Origin: Psilocybe azurescens
Taxonomy: Eukaryota > Basidiomycota > Agaricomycetes > Agaricales > Agrocybaceae
Reading direction: 5' to 3'
Length of the DNA stretch: 64,000 nucleotides
NCBI GenBank assembly: GCA_023853785.1
Contig: JAJIRX010000040.1
Location: 1 to 64,000, forward strand
Positions within the stretch are counted from its first letter, which is position 1; each line of letters starts with the position of its first letter. The notes under the pieces are model-generated. The model worked only from the letters and a program-made list of their open reading frames with translations. It ran no database searches and was not told where the DNA came from. A program made the translations under genes and the position numbers. Of this stretch, positions 47,678 through 64,000 are shown piece after piece.

Positions 47678-48841
47678 TGTTGAAAAGACCAAAGCAAACA
47701 GATAAAAACCATGAGATTGGGAGGTAAACACGTAGCATACAATAATGTAAATACTTTACTTATATACTGTAAATACAATTTATACCAGCTAAATTGACTC
47801 TGTAATGGAGAATTCAGTTTATATAAAAATTCTACATACTTGTGGCGGCATATTCAGCGCACGAGATCATGGGAATGGAGCCATTTGATTCCCAGATTCC
47901 AACAAAAGCCTAGTGTCACCAGGCTTGCTGAGAGTCATGCAGAGAATGACAGGACCACAATATATCAATAGAACAACTGACTGGCTACAGGTGTGTATGG
48001 TGCATAATGTCTAATGTGTAAGAGAGAAGTCAGTGTTGAAGGAATGTGTTGGGGATCATGGTCACATGTATGTAAATGTAGAAGATAAGATAATATGGAA
48101 AGGGGCTGTGATAAGACTGGGGCACCAGGCTTACACAATGTACTACTTCTTAATATGTCTTATCTGCACTTTCATTTGCTGGAGAGGTTTATGAAAATCC
48201 ATTTGCAGATGAAAGCTCAAATACATTTCTGTATACTTTCAATGGAAGAGCCTACTGCAAGTCCTGCACCCAATATTCCAATGCTTAGCCTTTCAAATAT
48301 CAATACTGCAGGTCCTAGCCAATTATCAGTTCCCCATGTAATACAAGTTAATATATAAGAAAAGAAACAACCCCCAGCACATGATTACACATCCAGAGGT
48401 AGCAGCAGATGTTGCTCATACTTTAAAGAAACTTCATCCAGACAGAAAATGCTGGAAATGCTTCATAAAGGACTGTCCTGAGGGAAACAACAAAAATTCT
48501 GTCCTAATGTGTGTACCTTGTGTAAAAGTAAAGAATGTACAGGAAGGAATAGCTGATATGGGGATTAATAAACCATGCAAAATCAGAGTGGAAGATAATG
48601 TATGACAGTAATAGTGTTGGAATCTGGGAATCAAATGGCTCAATTCCCATGATCCCGTGCACTGAATGCGCCACCACAAGTATGTAGAATTTTTATATAA
48701 ACTGAATTCTCCGTTACAAAGTAAATTTAGCTAGTATAAATTGTATTTACAGTATATAAGTACAGTATTTACATTATTGTATGCTACATGTTTACCTCCC
48801 AATCTCACAGTTTTTATCTGATTGCTTTGGTCTTTTCAACA
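47678..48841. mobile_element. Transposon-like unit with ~230-bp terminal inverted repeats
   Basis: The left arm (about 47678-47906) begins TGTTGAAAAGACCAAAGC and is matched, reversed and complemented with few changes, by the right arm (about 48613-48841) ending GGTCTTTTCAACA. Matching runs include the AGATTGGGAGGTAAACA, GCATACAATAATGTAAATAC and GGGAATCAAATGGCT words. The 700-bp interior has one small two-exon gene. A phrase ACTACTTCTTAATATGT just outside the left end recurs at 48140 inside. No convincing target duplication is visible. It could be a non-autonomous DNA transposon that keeps a small accessory gene. Confidence 0.8.
48242..48605 (+). CDS. Small zinc-ribbon-like protein inside the inverted-repeat unit
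   Basis: Exons 48242-48337 and 48378-48605 join in phase across a 40-nt intron (GTAATACAAG...CCCCAG). The product is about 107 residues. The first part is Pro/Ser-rich; the second has KCWKCFIKDCPEG and, after about ten residues, CVPCVK, a C..C/C..C arrangement that could bind zinc. A basic, Asn-rich tail follows. No family is recognised. Its position between long inverted repeats suggests an element-encoded DNA-binding or accessory protein. Confidence 0.45.
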
Positions 48842-49283
48842 AATAGCAGCTGATTAATTAGTAGGATTTATGTGTCAAATTGTAGTAATGAATTTTCCAA
48901 ACATATTGCAATTTATTTGGTAGGAATTGAACAAGAAATGAGCGAGATATAATTATATTAGAAAATCCTCTCTTTTCTTTTCTTTTCACTTTCCTTTTGG
49001 GACATTATTTATCAGCGCCCACAAACATGATAACCAAGCCATTCGACCCACTGAACATATCTGGGAGGATGTCTCGATAATCAGCTCACAAAACGCGAAC
49101 GCGAACTGCATGACGCGATGGCCATGCGCCTTCAGGCTCCTACTTACCGACATACTCGAGTAGTACATCAATGAAGTTCTACAGACATCCTGGGTCTACT
49201 GTGGCACACAGTAACTGATGTCACTCATTAATTGACCGTGGTTGAATTAGATATCAATATTTAATTCTCATGGGATAATCCAG
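48842..49283. other. Intergenic, no gene seen
   Basis: AT-rich at the left, with a TTTTCTTTTC tract at about 48972. No motif is visible. Confidence 0.35.
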
Positions 49284-49740
49284 CTACCTCCACTGAGTGC
49301 TAAGTTCCTGAACAGCGTAGCACAGAGCAAGAAACATCTCGCATGCAACAGGACACCCGGTTGCAGTATGGTGTATGATGGAATAAACCTTGAATGTTAT
49401 CCATTTGGACGTCCATAGACCAAAATTGAGCGTCCTCCACCAAGATCTCACACAAGCCGAAAAAGATGGCGGCATATTCTATTAAAGCCCTGATGCCGAA
49501 TGAGTGCAACGAAAAAATGAACCGAATACTTAGGTCAGAAGCTTGCGATTATAGTGGTATTGGACTGTATTGTGCATACCTCGTACATCGGTACATAGGA
49601 TTATATACCTCCCATAGGTTTAAGAGGACCCTGAATTGTTTGAAGAACCACCTGGGATTTGTCCAAACGACTACGGCATCATAATACATAAGGAGGTGCA
49701 AAGACCAGGTATTCTGTACATCATAGAAGATGATTTGCAC
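49284..49740 (-). CDS. Unrecognised two-exon gene fragment
   Basis: Two minus-strand exons join in phase: about 49740-49599 (DAVVVWTNPRWFFKQFRVLL, NLWEVYNPMYRCT) and about 49547-49300 (IRFIFSLHSFGIRALIEYAA, IFFGLCEILVEDAQFWSMDV). The content is aromatic and hydrophobic without a clear membrane pattern. Codon use looks coding, but I cannot name a family or find the start. Upstream, a frame at 50188-49967 (YYAFTALTTADCGQF) could belong to the same gene. Confidence 0.35.
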
Positions 49741-50322
49741 ACGAGGTTTTATTTAGCTTTGCATAGTATATAGGACGAGTAGTCCGCTTTCAGTAGTATC
49801 AGGTACCAGCCTAGAGCGAGCGTGCACATACATGCATTGTTGTACCACGTGAGCGCAACTAAAGCATAGGGCATATTTTCGGGTATACTGTACACTAGAA
49901 GCAAGTATGAACTCACATTACCTCCCATTCGACGAATGTTCGTCGCTTTAAGTAACTCAATGACTGCTATGGGAAGTGGATGGCGACGCCCGAAGGCGGG
50001 TTAGACTTTACAACCTCGTTCAACTGTTGAAAAGAAGCTTTTGGCTGCTTATGGCCGGAATTTAAACATTCATATAATAGCCCTTTCAACTTCACGTAGC
50101 TTTGGTTGGCAATGAACTGGCCACAATCAGCTGTGGTAAGCGCTGTAAATGCGTAATAGCTATGAGATCCCCCCGGCGGAAGTTTCACATAATCGATAGG
50201 CTGACTACAACAATGGAATTTGGATTGTGCACCACATAATAATTCTTTTCTTGAACAATTTACATTTACATCTTGTTTAAGGTGGTCAAGTTACTCGATT
50301 CCATTCATTTATAACAGACGAT

Positions 50323-50680
50323 TTAACCACCGTCGCAGCTTCCCTCCGCCATCCTTCCACCAAACGACTCGAAGCATCCTCCCTGTAAATGACAATTAGT
50401 AAATCCACTATTCCCACTCTATATATTACTATTATCCTTACATTCACACACGCGCTCTGCGCAATACACAGACTGGCGTTGCCGCCTTCACCGAACTGTG
50501 TAGCAATGTGACATGGATATGAGGCACGGTAGACCATTAGCTAAGGGACCGACTCACGCTGGCAGAGCAACAGACTTCGCTTCCGGGGCAGTCATTGTCG
50601 TTATTGCATTGGAATTGTGCGAAGCCAAGACTCGCGGTGGCAACAAGAGTTGCGATAAGTACGTTCACGTTTAGAATCAT
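50323..50680 (-). CDS. Small secreted cysteine-rich protein (8 Cys)
   Basis: Three short exons (50680-50558, 50495-50442, 50382-50323) join in phase to a 78-residue protein ending at TAA. It begins with a signal peptide (VNVLIATLVATASLGFAQ). The mature part has eight cysteines in the pattern C-x5-C-x5-CC-x12-C-x5-C-x4-C-x12-C. This fits a compact disulfide-rich secreted protein. The CC pair is reminiscent of hydrophobin or knottin layouts, but the length and spacing match neither well. Introns are 59-62 nt with standard ends. Such proteins in agarics act at the cell surface or as eff-ector-like secreted factors; the role here is unknown. Confidence 0.72.
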
Positions 50681-51703
50681 CTGCAATGGTAAGAAGGCTC
50701 TTCAGCTGCGGTGACGCTGATCGTTGTTTGTTGTGAGAGACGTACGAAATAAGCTTGAGAGGATTCTGAGGAAAGTAGTAGAGAGTTTGTATCCTTTTTA
50801 TACCTCAAGACACTGTCTATAAACGCAATTAACGACTGACCTGCTACTGGGAAACCGACTGCAGTCAAATTCGGACGTTTTGCCTATGTGTCATTTTTGA
50901 ATTTCGCCCCGCGAAGGTCGCATTTTTTGTAAGTAATTCTAATAAACTATCGTAATGACAGTCTCTGAATAGCTCTGATAGTCATGACGATGCCATTTGT
51001 GGAGGTTGGCACATCCCATGCGCTTATGACTTTGACTGCGATCATACGGCTGAAAAGAATAACACATTCTAGGCCTTTGAAGCGACTTCGCCCATCCTAT
51101 TTGGATTCAACTAAGATGTTCATAAACCGACGGGTCATGGTCACCCATTCTTCTATTAAACATTTCGGTGGATAACAGTTTGTTCCAAGCATAGAACGAT
51201 GCTTAATCGACATTTCTAGGCAAAAGATATTTCAAAAATTGTCGAATGCGGTCAGAGAATGACCGAATTCTATGAACGTTGGTAGAAGTTCAAAGTAATC
51301 ATTCCGATCTGCCGAACTTGTGGTGATTATAAAACACGGGCGCTTCTGTTGACTAAAGCTGTGGAGCTATTGGCCGATTGAAACCGATGTATTAATAGTC
51401 GGCATTGCCTTTAAGCAAAAGCGTCGACGAAAACACCGAAATTTAGTCTTCATCTGTCCTCACAATGAATTTGTTTGTTGAATTTCTGTCTAACCAAAGG
51501 TGTTTTTTCATGGCTTGTGGAAGCCATTCGATATGCTAAAGTTAAAATTGGAGCCTGTAGTTTTTGACTGGAAAAGAAAAGCTCACTTCGGGAAGAGACT
51601 GAAGTCATATGAACACCGATCGTTCCCGGCCATGGAGGTTAGAAGACTCCGTTTATATATTCTTTTATTTCTCCATTTTATTAGTTTTATAAATCCGCGT
51701 TTC
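50681..51703. other. Intergenic, no supportable gene
   Basis: Upstream region of the secreted-protein gene, then AT-rich sequence with short frames only. Confidence 0.35.
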
Positions 51704-51990
51704 ACAGGAACGCTAGATGACTGACCTAAGGCTTCTCACATTTTGCGCAGCAAAATCTAAAGTGTTTTTTTATAGACAATCAACGCAGGACGCACGTTTC
51801 GTAGGAGCGCTAGATCACTGACCTAAGGCTTCTCACATTTTGCGCAACAAAATCTAAAGGGTTTTATATAGACAATCGACGCAGGACGCACGTTTCGTAG
51901 GAGCGCTAGATCACTGACCTAAGGCTTCTCACATTTTACGCAGCAAAATCTAAAGTGTTTTTATATAGACAATCGACACAGGACGCATGG
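51704..51990. repeat. Three tandem copies of a ~96-bp unit
   Basis: The phrase CTGACCTAAGGCTTCTCACATTTT recurs at 51721, 51818 and 51914 (steps 97 and 96). Each unit also has GCAAAATCTAAAG and CAGGACGCA(C/T)G. Units differ by a few bases, and the flanks are unrelated. Confidence 0.9.
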
Positions 51991-52580
51991 CACTACAGTT
52001 TACCATGACAATTGAGTTACCGATCAGCACGAAATGTGGCGTTGAGTTTGTCACTTGAAATATTTCTCGTGCTTATGCACGTTGTCTATTATTCACTCGC
52101 CGTGAGAGGCAAATTGGGTTAAGTAAAATTGCAGAACTCCGCCACCAGCTTGTGGTAAGTCACTGTCACTGTTGTTTCCGACGTCGACAATGGGGTAGTA
52201 GGCAACTAGAATTTGACTTTCGCCTCTCGTTGAAATGAACACGCGATAATATGACATGTATTTCCCATGAGATGGGATGGGAACACCTCTGTCCTCCTTC
52301 TCTGGAGACGCAGAAAAGCAAGAGAATCATGGTCATCCACATATCCTGGAGTATTGTAGACAGCCCATCTCCTGGAAGTGCCTCGCTTGATCGAGAAGAA
52401 CTTGATTTGCTTTCTCGATCGAAACGATGGTGGAAACTATGCCCAGCCTCATTCCTGCGTCTCCCATTTAGGATGGTGGATTCATGTCGCCATGTGCAGG
52501 AAAGAACATAGTAAATTTATAGTAGCAGTGAGTCAACAAGGTCAAGGACGAGAGCATGGAGCACCAGAGGAATGCGATTT
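51991..52580. other. No confident gene; possible upstream part of the repeat relic
   Basis: Frames at 52251-52511 and 52378-52641 are open and may be the 5' part of the degenerate gene whose 3' part is the dispersed repeat. Confidence 0.3.
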
Positions 52581-52834
52581 GCGTTGTAGTAGTGATGTCT
52601 GGCCCATCTGGGCCGGGCTACCCGAGCTTGTATTGGATTAGACAATATAGAGCAGCGCATCAGCGGCTGTGCACAGTTTGTGTGCTAGCGCGCTTTTGCG
52701 GTGAGAACAACGCACCTTGCCCGCAACGTTATACTGCGTGGATACTTGATGAGCACACCGATCCCTTCCTGACACGAGCTACTAGGGTAAGCCAGACAGA
52801 CCTACTCCAGCGTTTCCAAAAAGCATCGTTGTAG
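52580..52834 (+). repeat. Decayed dispersed repeat, copy 3 of 3 (best preserved)
   Basis: A 92-codon frame (52556-52834) remains open here: WIRQYRAAHQRLCTVCVLAR, then NNAPCPQRYTAWILDEHTD and RVSQTDLLQRF. The same phrases, broken, occur at 27.3 kb and more weakly at 45.3 kb. No function is recognised. The short cysteine spacing could be a metal site. Confidence 0.5.
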
Positions 52835-55356
52835 GAGATGATGAGACGACATCGTTATATGAGTGACGAGAATATGAACTTGAAGGATATCATAAATTAC
52901 TAGTAGCAATCCAAAATCCAAGATCGAACGAACCGATGAACGCCAAAGCCCACAGGCATATTGCATAGAGATACATATTCAATGACTGACCAAGAAGCCA
53001 TGATGGGACCGATCGATTGATTCATGACGCACGATCAACTCAAAGTCTGGCATCCGTAATATAGCCCTTGAAAGCATAAATGGTACCGCACGGAAGCCTC
53101 TGGCGATCAAGTTCATAACAGTCTCCGACCGTCGACAGTTATGAGTCCATGATTCAGAGTAGGTCGAGTTCGATCTGAGAAGAACTATGGGAGGAATAAT
53201 GGGATAGAGACAGTAACGCCGACGACTAGTGCCTCAAATCGTGGTGAGTGGCATTGGGCTGGGTGGATGTGGCTGAGAATAAAGTTTGAGAGCTCGTGTT
53301 TTCTTTCCTCATCACGTTCGTTGATTCAACTTGTTCCCACGATGGTGATGCCTGCATTGGCCGGCGTTGCGGACTTCCTTAAAAGTCCGATGACATGTTG
53401 TTTATACATACGAGTATTTGTATAATGTGAAGCTTGAAAAACGAACTCTCAATGCAAATGAAAGCACTACCACAGAGTCAAGATGTGATATGCCGAAGTC
53501 CCCGAAGCACATTGTTATCGTATGCAGCGGCATACAATGCCTGGTCCTGATGTATGAGTTGATATTTTCCATGAGGGAATGATCCCTGGAGTTTGTTAAC
53601 TGTTGACTCAAAAATGGTTAATTTTTAGGGCATAGATGGTCGTCAGGCTTATGGATTAAGAGTCACTGTCGTTGCATGCCGTTCCTGCGTTCCATATGCA
53701 ATTCGAGCATTGAACTTGGTAACCGACTTCAGTTGGGTTTTTTAGGACAAGGACTGCTTCTTGTAGGGCTGCGAATGTGATTTTTTGGTCCAGGGCACCA
53801 GGACACTGTAGGATCAACAAAACTTTCTTTTAAAATAGTCAACTCGGGATGATTTATCTTACCCAACACCAATCGGCTTAACTGGGAGTCACTGTTGACA
53901 GGACGAAAGCAAAGGAGACGGAATCGTGAGAAATTCTGAAGCCGATATAGTTACTGGTGGAGTAGTTACTAAAACTTCACCGCATAGTGGTTTCCGTGAA
54001 GCTCCTGCAGTGTAAAGCTATTAACAGAGTATAGTGAGGACACAATTATAACTACTAGCTAACAATACGCAGGAAGCTCTTTTATTTCTGGAGCGCGGCG
54101 CTATACATATCCAGAGAGTATTACTTGCGTTCCGTACCATCCCGCTGTGTTAATCAATCAGTTCATTCATTTTAGCCAGTTAATAGCTGCTGGATTATCC
54201 ACCCATCTAGTCGTACGGTACTCTCTAAACAATTTTTCATTCGTACTCTATCCAAGGCTGTCCTGACTTTTTTCCGCATCCGTCCATTCTAACCAATCAA
54301 CGAATGCCATACGCCGGATTACCACTAATAATTGAAAACACGCATTGCTCGTCCATTCAGTCTTGAATCTGATATCGGCACTAAATTTTTCGAAAGCTTC
54401 CACTTTCCAAAAATTCCCACGCTCCGCTTTTTCTTACTCAGCCACTCACGATTCGCTGACGGCGGTCATGCTATGATCATCAGCAGGTCAGATGAACTCC
54501 GTCTTGTTCTCCTTTCGCCTCTTTCTTTCCTCGAGTCCTTTAATCGATGGAGTCGGCAGAAGAGAGGAGGTATTTTGGAGTCATAGGATCAGATAGGGTG
54601 AGTGGGGTAAATGGCTAATAACGGCGTCGATATACTTACACAGAGTATTTCTGAGCGCAGGGCCAGCGTGTCGCGGAACTGTCAAACCGTGCATCGCTGA
54701 GGAAGGTGAAGACGAGCTTTGGGAAAACGTCTATGCACACCATACCGGAAGCATCCAATCAAGTCGCGTATGTTTGTACTTATCTGCAATCTATTTGCAT
54801 TCACTCTGTCAAAGTCAAGAGGTGGTTAAAAATGGATCAGACAGGCGAGGGACAGGTTAGTCATCCACCGCATCCGTGTCCGACAGGCACTTTGAATTGA
54901 TAGGCTATGTCTGTCGAATGATTCCTTGGGGATCTGTTCAATTGGATGAGATGCTTGTTGGCCAACGACGTTCTTCCCTCTTCACAAACCACCACCACCA
55001 ACGGAGTGATGGTGACAGTGACGCGGAATTAGGTGCGTCTCATCTCTTATATCCGAGCCCCTTTATCCTTGGGCCTTCTTCTCCAGCGCTCCCTCACTCA
55101 TTCGCTCACTTGCCACCAGATTGCTATTATCGGCACAATCGCTAGTCGCCTAATAAATCCCGGGACCTTGAAAGGCGTCTTGTGCGCTGCACCGCGTGAG
55201 CCGAGGCGGCTCGAATCTTCGAATCTCGATACGACGCATAGAATAGTTCCGTTCCTCCGGGGCCCCCTCGAATTCGTGTATAAGCCCCACCACAGCAGAC
55301 TTTTTACCCCAGCTTCCCCACAACAAGTTATCCTGAGGACACCCGAGAACAAAATT
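52835..55356. other. 2.5 kb without a supportable gene
   Basis: No motif, repeat or exon chain was found. The last few hundred bases are the likely promoter of the F-box-like gene. Confidence 0.35.
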
Positions 55357-57160
55357 ATGACCATCTCCATGTTCAGACGGAACGTCAACTCTGTCCCTTC
55401 AATCACCAAGTCGAAATCCACTCGCGAACCCTACTTCACGTCTCCTTCCCTCCATACACCACCCCTACTTCCACCCGAGCTCGTCGAAGCCATCATCGAC
55501 GAAGTCGGCCTCCTACACGACATCCCAACACTCAACGCCTGCTCGCTCGTTGCCACCCCCTTCGTCTTCCGCGCGCAGAGCCACATATTCCGTACCATCG
55601 ACCTCGACCGCAAAGTGCCCCGCAGGAAGCATCATGACAGATTCCACCGCCTCCTCCTGGCCAAGCCGCATCTCGGGTTGCACGTACGCCGGATACGCGT
55701 AGGCGACGACGCAGAGGACGAGTTTGGGAGCCGCGGGGGCGGTGGAGGAAGACGACGAGGTGGCGGGTTTGGTGGTGGTGGAGGCGGAGGCGGATGGGGT
55801 AATAATGCTTGGAACGGAGGAGATTCCGGTGGATGGATTCTCTCATCCAAGACTCTCCCCCTCACGCTGCAGCTCCTCCCCCGCCTGGAAGGCTTCTCGT
55901 TGAGCTTCAATTCGGAGATGACGGACTGGAGAGACATCCCGCCCGAGACACGCGCTGCCATCGGGAGGCTGTTCAGACTCCCCAGTCTAAAAGCGGTGTC
56001 GCTCGAATTCATCAGCGCGTTCCCTGCACAGCATCTGCTCTCACTCGTCAGTCTGAAATACGTCGGTCTTTCGTGCGTAGAGGTTGATCCTACGGCTGCG
56101 CTGCTCCCTGGAGCGATCGATGGGCGCCGGGACTCGCGGTTACGATCGTTATTTCTACGCGGGACGTCCCCTCTACAATCCAAGCGGTCTCGCGTGCTCT
56201 CGCTCTGTCTTCGCAATCGACGCTTAAGAAGCTCTCAATCACGCCTACGTTCGAGAATGGGTTCTGCGACACCATCAGCGAGCTCATCAACGCCACGGGA
56301 TCAAACATCACTGAATTTGAATGGTTGCCATCGATCCATTTCTGTACGTGCTCTTTCTTTCTATTTTAGAAGATTGTGTTCAATACTATCCTATTTTTCT
56401 CTCCACTTTCCTTGGAATCTATATCTTTGTCTTGTCTTTTCCTTGGCGATTCTGTCTTCCTCTCCTTAATTCGCCCTTCCGTCTTCTTTCTTCCCCACAC
56501 CCCACGTCCGGTATATTTCCTTCGGACTTTCCTCATCCATCCAATAACTTCATTTTCTATTTCCCCGCACATCGCTATCGATTATAACCTTACTGACGTC
56601 ACCCTTATCTCCTTTCCCTAACCAAAAAAAAAAACACAGGTACCTCCGTCGGCGCAATCAACATAAACGCGCTCCCTCACCTGCGCGTCCTCTGCTTCCT
56701 CGTGAGCTTCCGCAAGACGCACGCCCATGGACCATTCCCAGAGGTGCTCCGGCTGCTCGGACAAGTCTCGAGTTCTTCCAACTCCAGTTCCATTCACATG
56801 CCCAACCGCATCGAGACCATCGTGTTCGACTGTCACTGCATCCGGGGTCCGAGTCAGAGTCAGAGCGGCGTTTACGGGTTTCCCTCTTCCTCTTCTTCCT
56901 CTTCCGCAAGCGCAGATCTGAAAGCCCTTCAGGCAGAATGGCGCCCCATCGACAAGATCCTCTCCCGCCCGTCCTTCGCCTCCCTGAAGCACGTCAAGAT
57001 CCGCCTGTCGACGAGCACCAGCGTGCCTGCGTCCCGCGAGCGCTTCATCCGCGCGTTCCAGCACCTCATGCCGGCGCTGCAGAGTAAGGGCACGATTATC
57101 AGTGTGCAGACAAAGGAGGATGGCGATGAGAGGTTCGTGTTGGAGGATTTCGGGTCGTAG
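55357..57160 (+). CDS. F-box-like protein (one frameshift)
   Basis: From ATG 55357 the protein reads MTISMFRRN, then an agaric F-box-like segment (LLPPELVEAIIDEV, TLNACSLVATPFVFRAQSHI). A glycine-rich insert lies at 55730-55830, followed by leucine-rich-repeat-like text (LPRLEGFSLSFNSEM, LFRLPSLKAVSLEFI, LLSLVSLKYVGLS). At the GGG run 56161-56163 one base seems missing: the next block (DVPSTIQAVSRALALSS, LKKLSITPTFENGF) lies in the following frame. It then joins in phase across a 296-nt intron (56344-56639) to the last exon (SVGAININALPHLRVLCFLV) ending at 57160. Such proteins are substrate receptors of SCF ubiquitin ligases. A long first intron is unusual here; others nearby are about 50 nt. 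Confidence 0.72.
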
Positions 57161-58282
57161 CTTGACAGGTAGGCTCTTGGCAGAGCTTTTAGAACATTGA
57201 TTTCTTTTTTCGCCTTTCTTTTACGTAATTCCGCTATATCGAATGAGGGACAGATTTTGTATTATAGCTTGTTGTAACGTTCTACTCATTGTGCTATGTA
57301 TGTATTTAGAACGAGTACTGGACTATCTAGTATCCCTGAACCAATTTTAACGACATCATACGTATACTACCGTAGTTGTCATTGGCCAAAAGACGAAAAA
57401 ATTATAAGCACGAAACCAGTACCTGTCCTTGATTCTTCTATCCACTAGAGAATGAACAAGAGACGTCACAGCACCTTCCTGCGACCAACTTAAGCATGAT
57501 ATCACTCCATAAAATGCATTGATCAACGCAGACGATCAAAACGAAACATCAGAAAACAGATAGTCATTGAGATTTACGTAAACGGTCTGAAACCAATAAA
57601 AACTGTAAAACGGAGCGAGCACACCAAAAAGGTGCTCAGGGGTAGAAGCTTGTAGCGAGCATGAGTAAGTAGGTAAAAATAAGTGGTAATGTGCATTGAA
57701 CTTCGACTTTGGGGTATGAATGAAATGAGATCGCTCGTATAATGGGCAAGGTAAAAAGAAGAAAGCAGAAAGCAGAACAAGAAGCAAACACACAGATTCG
57801 CAAGACATAAGAAAGAAAAATGAAAGAAAGAACTAGATTTTGAGAACTAGGCGGCCCATCGAGTCGAGAGAGTTGGGAGACTGACTATATGCATGTAAAC
57901 CAGGGGAAAAGAAACGAAAAACAGGTACAAGCACTGGCACAAGGAGAGGTGAAAACTTTACACAAGACACGTCTGTTCATCACGGTAAGTACTATAGTCG
58001 AAAAGAAACACAAAAATTAGAAAGCAAAAAAAAGAAAAAAGAACAATCAAAGGGGGGAAAAAAATAAGAGGGGAATCATACAACAGACAGACAAACATAA
58101 ACGAAAGAACCGAAACGAAAAACGAAACGAAACGACAAAACTAAAGCCCACGTTTTTCAGCTTGCGCTCCGTTCCTTTCCTTCTAATCACAGCAAGGCCC
58201 CAGGCCCCTCCTCTCCTCTCTATTAGAGTATCTCCACCCCCACACCATCTAAGCAACAATCGCTCAATCCGCTCCGTCCCTC
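57161..58282. other. Convergent intergenic region, likely 3' UTRs
   Basis: Lies between the stop of the F-box-like gene (+) and the stop of the kinase gene (-). It is rich in A runs and GAAA words and shows no coding signal. Confidence 0.5.

Positions 58283-64000
<5,718 letters not shown>

Overview
The window looks like a mushroom-forming basidiomycete (Agaricomycetes) nuclear chromosome. Genes are cut by many short introns of about 50-60 nt with GT...AG ends. The recognisable families are typical of that class: lineage-specific seven-helix membrane proteins, UstYa/DUF3328 proteins, a DUF6699 protein, an F-box-like protein, HNH_2 nuclease-domain proteins, and GCM-domain transposons. Gene calls below were spliced by eye; exon ends are given where the reading frame supports them.

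Layout. 70-1397 (-) is a seven-helix membrane protein. 1400-6500 holds no gene I can support. 6617-7915 (+) encodes an HNH_2-type protein and 8823-9763 (+) a proline-iminopeptidase-like hydrolase. 11264-18195 is a membrane/oxidase block: a small secreted-peptide candidate, four UstYa (DUF3328)-like genes on both strands, and two single-pass membrane proteins of another agaric family. 19534-20777 (+) is a clean six-exon seven-helix protein. 23249-25195 (+) is a DUF6699 protein. 27756 to about 36157 (-) is a DUF6533-like seven-helix gene.

The centre of interest is inside that last gene. A 6,974-bp Mutator-like element (28525-35498) sits in one of its introns. It has imperfect terminal inverted repeats and a perfect 9-bp target duplication. 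Its single long gene reads, in order: a GCM/WRKY-type zinc DNA-binding domain, a MULE-like transposase core, a ubiquitin-specific-protease-like domain, a PHD finger and an acidic tail. It carries stops and frameshifts, so this copy is probably dead. Two further transposon-like units follow: 38120-40976, with GTCCAATGGA-type subterminal arrays and a ~100-bp minisatellite, and 47678-48841, with ~230-bp inverted repeats and one small zinc-ribbon-like gene.

Between and after these are a forkhead-domain pseudogene (42427-43565, -), a gene with a PD-(D/E)XK-like motif (45741-47157, -), an eight-cysteine small secreted protein (50323-50680, -), a three-copy tandem repeat near 51.8 kb, and a decayed repeat found three times (27.3, 45.3 and 52.6 kb). 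The right end is gene-rich and GC-rich: an F-box-like protein (55357-57160, +) and an intact SRPK-type kinase (58283-61469, -).

A recurrent oddity: about eight genes or gene remnants carry an apparent single-base deletion, mostly in a short homopolymer (G, T or C run), while other spliced genes are perfectly in frame. This could be gene decay or homopolymer under-calling in the assembly; both readings are kept open in the entries.
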